Part shown: positions 29,904-33,577 of the stretch, one piece after another
How the letters are laid out: every line of letters starts with the position of its first letter
How positions within the stretch are numbered: position 1 is the stretch's first letter
Assembly (NCBI GenBank): GCA_027460585.1
Contig: JAPZAP010000060.1
Coordinates: 1-33,577 of the forward strand
Length of the DNA: 33,577 nt
Source of the DNA: Candidatus Methanoperedens sp.
GTDB taxonomy: Archaea > Halobacteriota > Methanosarcinia > Methanosarcinales > Methanoperedenaceae
Direction: 5' to 3'
The notes under the pieces: model-generated
Told to the model about the DNA's origin: nothing
Database searches by the model: none
The model's input: only the letters and a program-made list of their open reading frames with translations
Translations under genes and position numbers: made by a program

Positions 29904-32719
29904 TAAACCTCCCTGGATTTTCGGATCTCAACGCGGGTATCCTTCTGGTTCCCGGTTGGCCCCCAGTAGTTGGGTTTAAAATTAAGCTGTCCATAACCTC
30001 CGACGAGCTGGGTCGGCTTGATGCGGATTGTCATGGGGCTCTGGAAGCCGCCATTCTTAAACGTATAACGCTCCCAGCCCTGGTACATCAATGCCATGCC
30101 TTTTGGCATCCGCGGGGAAATGCACATGTGTGCGGTTATTGTCCCGCAGTCGTTGTATATCTCAACGGGATCGTTGTCGGCAAGCTCCCGGACTGAAGCA
30201 TCTTCAGGATTTAAGTATACAACGGGATACCCCCTCTGTAATCTTAACTGGTATTTTGCATCCCGCCACAGGGAATGAATGCTCCAGCGTCCATGCGGGG
30301 TGAGAAATCGAAGCGGGTATTTTTTTCCGTCCACAGGCGGCTTGTATACAGGCAGTTCCTCATGGAACTCTTTCAGGAACCAGTCATGGTCGATATAGAA
30401 CTGCTGCCGTCCTGTAAGTGTATTAAGGGGCCGTTTCAATTCGTACATCCTCTGGAAAGTATAGTAGGCTTCCCCTTTTTTAATATCGCTAGTCCAACCT
30501 TTATCAGTGGCCACAAAACGCCTGGGCTGCTCGTTGAGCATATCCATTGTCATACCTTTTGTTTCCAGTGAATTATCCAGGATGAACTGGCCTGCGCTCT
30601 TGTCCGGGAAAAGTGCCCCGCCTGCGGTGAAATCATCCGCAAGTGTTGAAAAATCACGATTGACACTTGTTCTATCAGGCAGTGAATCTGTAAAAGAGAA
30701 TTTTGTGTCTGAAAGCGCGCGGGCAAGATGCAAAAATATCTGCCAGTCTGTTTTACTATCTAGCTGCGGTGGAATAATTGGAGTGAATGGATTGATGTAG
30801 GAATGAAGATCGGTTGTGCTTAAATCCCACTTCTCGAACATGCTTGAAGAAGGCAAAATCACATCGGCAGATAAACCTGTGGTGTTCATGCGAAAATCAA
30901 TATCCACTATTAGGTCAAGCTTTGGCCAGAGATTTTTCAGGATAGATTCTGCGCCCTTGGCCTGGTTAAGAAAGTTGGCCCCCCATACGATGAGGACACG
31001 GGGAGTATTGCCGCTGTCAAGAGTTCCTTTCGGATATAATGGCATCCAGCCTTTCTCCACACTTTCACGAATATATTCGCTGATTGGGCGCGGCGAGAGA
31101 TCATGGTTTTGCGGATCTTCTTCGATGTTTGAGTGCACATATGTCCAGAGCGTGGTGGGCATAAATCGTTGCTTTGCATTTCCAAGAGGAAACGCAAGTT
31201 TGAAAAATCCCTCCTCGCACCAGAATTTTTCCTGCCCCACATAATGATCAAATCCCCCGCCAGGTATCCCGACATTGCCTGTCAGGGCAGCAAGCAGGAT
31301 CATGCTCCTGTTTATGAGATCATTGTGATAATAGTGGTTTACGCCAGCTCCCGCGATGATCCTGGCAGGTTTTGTGCCGGCAAACTCGCGGGCAATTTGA
31401 GTGATGAGGTCGGCGTCAACTCCTGTAATGCCAGAAACGCTTGCAGGTTCGTACTCATTTAGTTTCTGTTTGAGGAGTGAAAAAACCGTTGTCACTTCCA
31501 ATTTACCTGAAAGCGTATCTACTATGAAAGTTCCTTCAAGGGCAGGATTGATCGCGCCAATATCCAGGGTCCTGTCACGGCAATCAACCGTACCTGGAGC
31601 CAGTTCAGGTTTTTTCGTGTTCTCGTTCCAGAAATAGAAATTACCCATCTTCCCTTCTGGTTCGACATCGTTCTCCCTTAGGAACTTGCCGTTATCAATA
31701 CGAACGAGCATTGGCAAGTCGGTGAATCGTTTCAGATAATCCTCATTATATAATTTCTGATTAACGATCACGTTTGCCATGCCAAGCGCCAGTGCCCCGT
31801 CGGTTCCGGGTTTTACCGGGATGAATATATCCGCGTGTATCGAGACGGGATTATATTCAGTAGAGATAGAAACTATCTTTGTCCCATGTATTCGTGCTGC
31901 CGTCACAAAATGAGCGTCAGGAATCCGCGTCTCAAGCAGGTTTGAACCCCATATTATGATATATTTTGAATTGAACCAGTCTGCCGCTTCACAGGAATCG
32001 GTTTGCACACCCCACGTCATTGGCTCACCGGGCGGCAGGTCGGAAACCCAGTCATAGAACGTGCATACCACGCCGCCGATGAGGTTTGCCAGGCGCGCGC
32101 CTGCGGCATAGGAAACCAGGAACTTTGCGGGATTGGCAGAATAGAACGTCACTGTATCAGGGCCGTGATCGGATATGGCAGAAACGATCCTTTCCGCAAT
32201 GTAATCCAGGGCCTCTTCCCATGAGGCTTTTCGCCATTTTCCTTCACCCCGCTCGCCGGTCCGTATAAGTGGATATTTTACGCGCTGCGGGCCATAAACA
32301 TATTCTTTATAATTTGCGCCTTTCTGGCATCCTCTAGGATTATAAGTGGGAAGCGTTGAGTTGATATCCGGATAATCAGCATACTGCTCCTCCTTGAATG
32401 CAATATTGTTCCTGACATATACCTTCCATGTACAGGAACCTGTGCAATTGATCGAATGTGTGGTCCTTCCAAAAGAATCGTATTTCCACTGCTCACGGTG
32501 CAGCGTTTCCCATCCCCTGTATGGATATTCACCAACGGGTTCATGTACTTTTTCCAGAAGGTCAAGTGACAGCGCATGCTTTGCTGCCTGTGCGCCGCGT
32601 TCAAGGAGCGCGCGTGCCCGGTCATGCCTTGCAGCCAGGTTTTCTGCTGATGTTGCTGATGATGACTTTTCCAGTGTTTCGGGCTGGATCGGGTTCTCAT
32701 TTCGCGGTTCTTTTGCCAT
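29903..32719 (-). CDS. narG: nitrate reductase-type molybdenum catalytic subunit NarG
   Basis: A 938-residue DMSO reductase family type II protein. The N-terminal cluster ligands are His88, Cys92, Cys96 and Cys131 (THSINCTGSC ... GCQKG), with the same spacings as E. coli NarG. Asp241 in TWGVQTDSCEAADW lines up with the molybdenum ligand Asp222 of NarG. It reduces nitrate to nitrite with electrons from NarH; chlorate or another oxyanion is possible for this clade. No twin-arginine signal is present before residue 60, and no upstream in-frame start would supply one. It is shorter than bacterial NarG (about 1,240), typical of archaeal forms. No clear ribosome binding site. Confidence 0.91.
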   Translation of the reverse strand: MAKEPRNENPIQPETLEKSSSATSAENLAARHDRARALLERGAQAAKHALSLDLLEKVHEPVGEYPYRGWETLHREQWKYDSFGRTTHSINCTGSCTWKVYVRNNIAFKEEQYADYPDINSTLPTYNPRGCQKGANYKEYVYGPQRVKYPLIRTGERGEGKWRKASWEEALDYIAERIVSAISDHGPDTVTFYSANPAKFLVSYAAGARLANLIGGVVCTFYDWVSDLPPGEPMTWGVQTDSCEAADWFNSKYIIIWGSNLLETRIPDAHFVTAARIHGTKIVSISTEYNPVSIHADIFIPVKPGTDGALALGMANVIVNQKLYNEDYLKRFTDLPMLVRIDNGKFLRENDVEPEGKMGNFYFWNENTKKPELAPGTVDCRDRTLDIGAINPALEGTFIVDTLSGKLEVTTVFSLLKQKLNEYEPASVSGITGVDADLITQIAREFAGTKPARIIAGAGVNHYYHNDLINRSMILLAALTGNVGIPGGGFDHYVGQEKFWCEEGFFKLAFPLGNAKQRFMPTTLWTYVHSNIEEDPQNHDLSPRPISEYIRESVEKGWMPLYPKGTLDSGNTPRVLIVWGANFLNQAKGAESILKNLWPKLDLIVDIDFRMNTTGLSADVILPSSSMFEKWDLSTTDLHSYINPFTPIIPPQLDSKTDWQIFLHLARALSDTKFSFTDSLPDRTSVNRDFSTLADDFTAGGALFPDKSAGQFILDNSLETKGMTMDMLNEQPRRFVATDKGWTSDIKKGEAYYTFQRMYELKRPLNTLTGRQQFYIDHDWFLKEFHEELPVYKPPVDGKKYPLRFLTPHGRWSIHSLWRDAKYQLRLQRGYPVVYLNPEDASVRELADNDPVEIYNDCGTITAHMCISPRMPKGMALMYQGWERYTFKNGGFQSPMTIRIKPTQLVGGYGQLNFKPNYWGPTGNQKDTRVEIRKSREV

Positions 32720-32756
32720 GACTATGTGATAATATGACCAAACCTGTATCCAGGCG

Positions 32757-33341
32757 TCATGCGTTTGAAAGGGGCAGTACTTCTATGGCAATATTTATAA
32801 TAATATCCTTTCCAACTAACAATCCGCCGGTTTCCCGCATCAATTCTGTCATCAGGCCAAAGTCTTTACGACTGATCTTTGCGTTCCCATTGAAAGCAAA
32901 TCGCGTGTTGCCCCAGGGATCGTCAACGGTGCCTTTAAAAACTACATCAAGGGATACTGGCCTTGTGACATCGCGAATGGTGAGTTTACCTTCAACTGTC
33001 AAATGGCCTCCGGGTTCAGCTTTAGCATTAGTGCTTTGATAGGTCATTGTTGGAAATTTATTCACATCCAGATATTGTGCGCCACAGAGGTCTTCATCGC
33101 GTTTCTTGTTGTGGGTGCAAAGACTTGCCGTATCAATAGTGATATCAAGTGATGATAGCGCCGGGTCTTCTGCTATAATGATTTTGCCTTTCTGCGATTC
33201 AAAGCATCCCCATATCTGCCCGACCATCAGATGCTGGGCATTAAAGCAGGTAAAGCTGTGAACCGGGTCAATTGTATACTCCCCGGCTGTCGGAAACAGC
33301 AATCCATTATAAATCCTTGTTGTTATTTTATTTTTGTTCAT
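32757..33341 (-). CDS. YceI-family lipid/isoprenoid-binding protein
   Basis: A 194-residue lipocalin-like protein of the YceI family. AGEYTIDPVHSFTCFNAQHLMVGQIWGCF is the family opening, and HLTVEGKLTIRDVTRPVSLDVVF with RKDFGL follow in the expected places. Members bind polyisoprenoids, quinones or amides in a beta barrel. No signal peptide is visible. It sits between a SnoaL-like gene and narG in the same direction, so a role in the quinone or membrane side of nitrate respiration is possible but is inference only. Confidence 0.88.
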   Translation of the reverse strand: MNKNKITTRIYNGLLFPTAGEYTIDPVHSFTCFNAQHLMVGQIWGCFESQKGKIIIAEDPALSSLDITIDTASLCTHNKKRDEDLCGAQYLDVNKFPTMTYQSTNAKAEPGGHLTVEGKLTIRDVTRPVSLDVVFKGTVDDPWGNTRFAFNGNAKISRKDFGLMTELMRETGGLLVGKDIIINIAIEVLPLSNA

Positions 33342-33354
33342 ATGGATCTACCGT

Positions 33355-33577
33355 TCAGCCCAGGCCAATCTGCTTCATCAATCCCACCAGATCATAGAAG
33401 AGCTTTTCTTCAATTATTTCCCCATTCTTCCAATGGGCGACCGTGCAAAACTCAACCCGGAATTTTTTATTCGTGGGTGGAATTATTTTGCCTCCAGGCC
33501 CCTTCATGGGTCCTTTCATTGTGCCTGTAAAATCAGCTACAGTGCAGGTGTAGTCCCCCTGACCAAACATAATCTTA
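33355..33577 (-). CDS. SnoaL-like (NTF2-fold) protein, C-terminal part
   Basis: About 73 codons are visible and the frame stays open to the window edge. An ATG at 33568-33570 exists, but the family is usually around 140 residues, so the true start is probably outside. The sequence VEFCTVAHWKNGEIIEEKLFYDLVGLMKQIGL closely follows the end of SnoaL-like/ester cyclase-type proteins. Function is unassigned; such small barrels range from cyclases to binding proteins. The stop is 13 bases before the YceI start, so the two are probably co-transcribed. Confidence 0.75.
   Translation of the reverse strand, partial: KIMFGQGDYTCTVADFTGTMKGPMKGPGGKIIPPTNKKFRVEFCTVAHWKNGEIIEEKLFYDLVGLMKQIGLG

Noticed and set aside
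1-33577. CRISPR array or defence island
   Set aside because: No regularly spaced direct repeats and no cas or restriction genes were seen; the only tandem repeat is the two-unit one at 21053-21110.

Overview
The window reads as archaeal and euryarchaeal. It has a full archaellum operon (arlB x3, arlF, arlG, arlH, arlI, arlJ), TATA-type promoters at archaeal spacing, short intergenic gaps with GGAGG-type ribosome binding sites, a PGF-CTERM (archaeosortase) tail, a two-subunit lipoate ligase, TrmB and winged-helix regulators, and split RND half-transporters. Together with a molybdenum nitrate reductase-type operon (narG, narH, an ethylbenzene-dehydrogenase-type heme b subunit and a TorD chaperone), this suggests a nitrate-reducing relative of Methanosarcinales such as 'Candidatus Methanoperedens'. 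That placement is inference from gene content; no phylogenetic marker was tested.

Layout. 1-9156 is the motility block, all on the minus strand. A response regulator without an output domain (8527-9156) is followed downstream by three archaellins and arlF-G-H-I-J. A separate transcript then starts with cheY and cheB and runs into cheA, which leaves the window at base 1. The usual arlC/D/E genes are absent from the operon. 9157-9468 is a divergent promoter region rich in inverted repeats. 9469-15604 (plus) makes dTDP-L-rhamnose (rmlA, C, B, D) and encodes a polysaccharide ABC exporter whose ATPase carries two predicted C-terminal beta domains. A decayed IS4-type transposase tail (15601-15975, minus) abuts the exporter.

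16175-20755 holds a TrmB-like regulator divergent from two half-size RND transporters and a membrane-anchored adhesion-like protein. 21015-22079 is a small redox module: a 34-residue ORF, a membrane-anchored monoheme cytochrome c, a 99-residue protein with two His-x13-His pairs (a minimal diheme cytochrome b by pattern), and a rubredoxin. 22096-24559 has the two-piece lipoate-protein ligase (minus) divergent from glutamate dehydrogenase (plus). 24720-25798 (minus) holds a winged-helix regulator and an operon of three small proteins, two of them under 60 residues.

26118-33577 (minus) is respiratory. A SnoaL-like fragment, YceI, NarG, NarH, the heme b gamma subunit and the TorD chaperone run in one direction. 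They are followed by a Met/Asn-rich surface protein whose PGF-CTERM tail is put out of frame by a 4-base tandem duplication. None of the three nitrate reductase subunits shows an export signal. The observations I consider most worth checking are the miniature b/c/rubredoxin module, the signal-less nitrate reductase, the 4-base frameshift in the surface protein, and the nonsense codon that replaces the catalytic-motif arginine of the transposase remnant.
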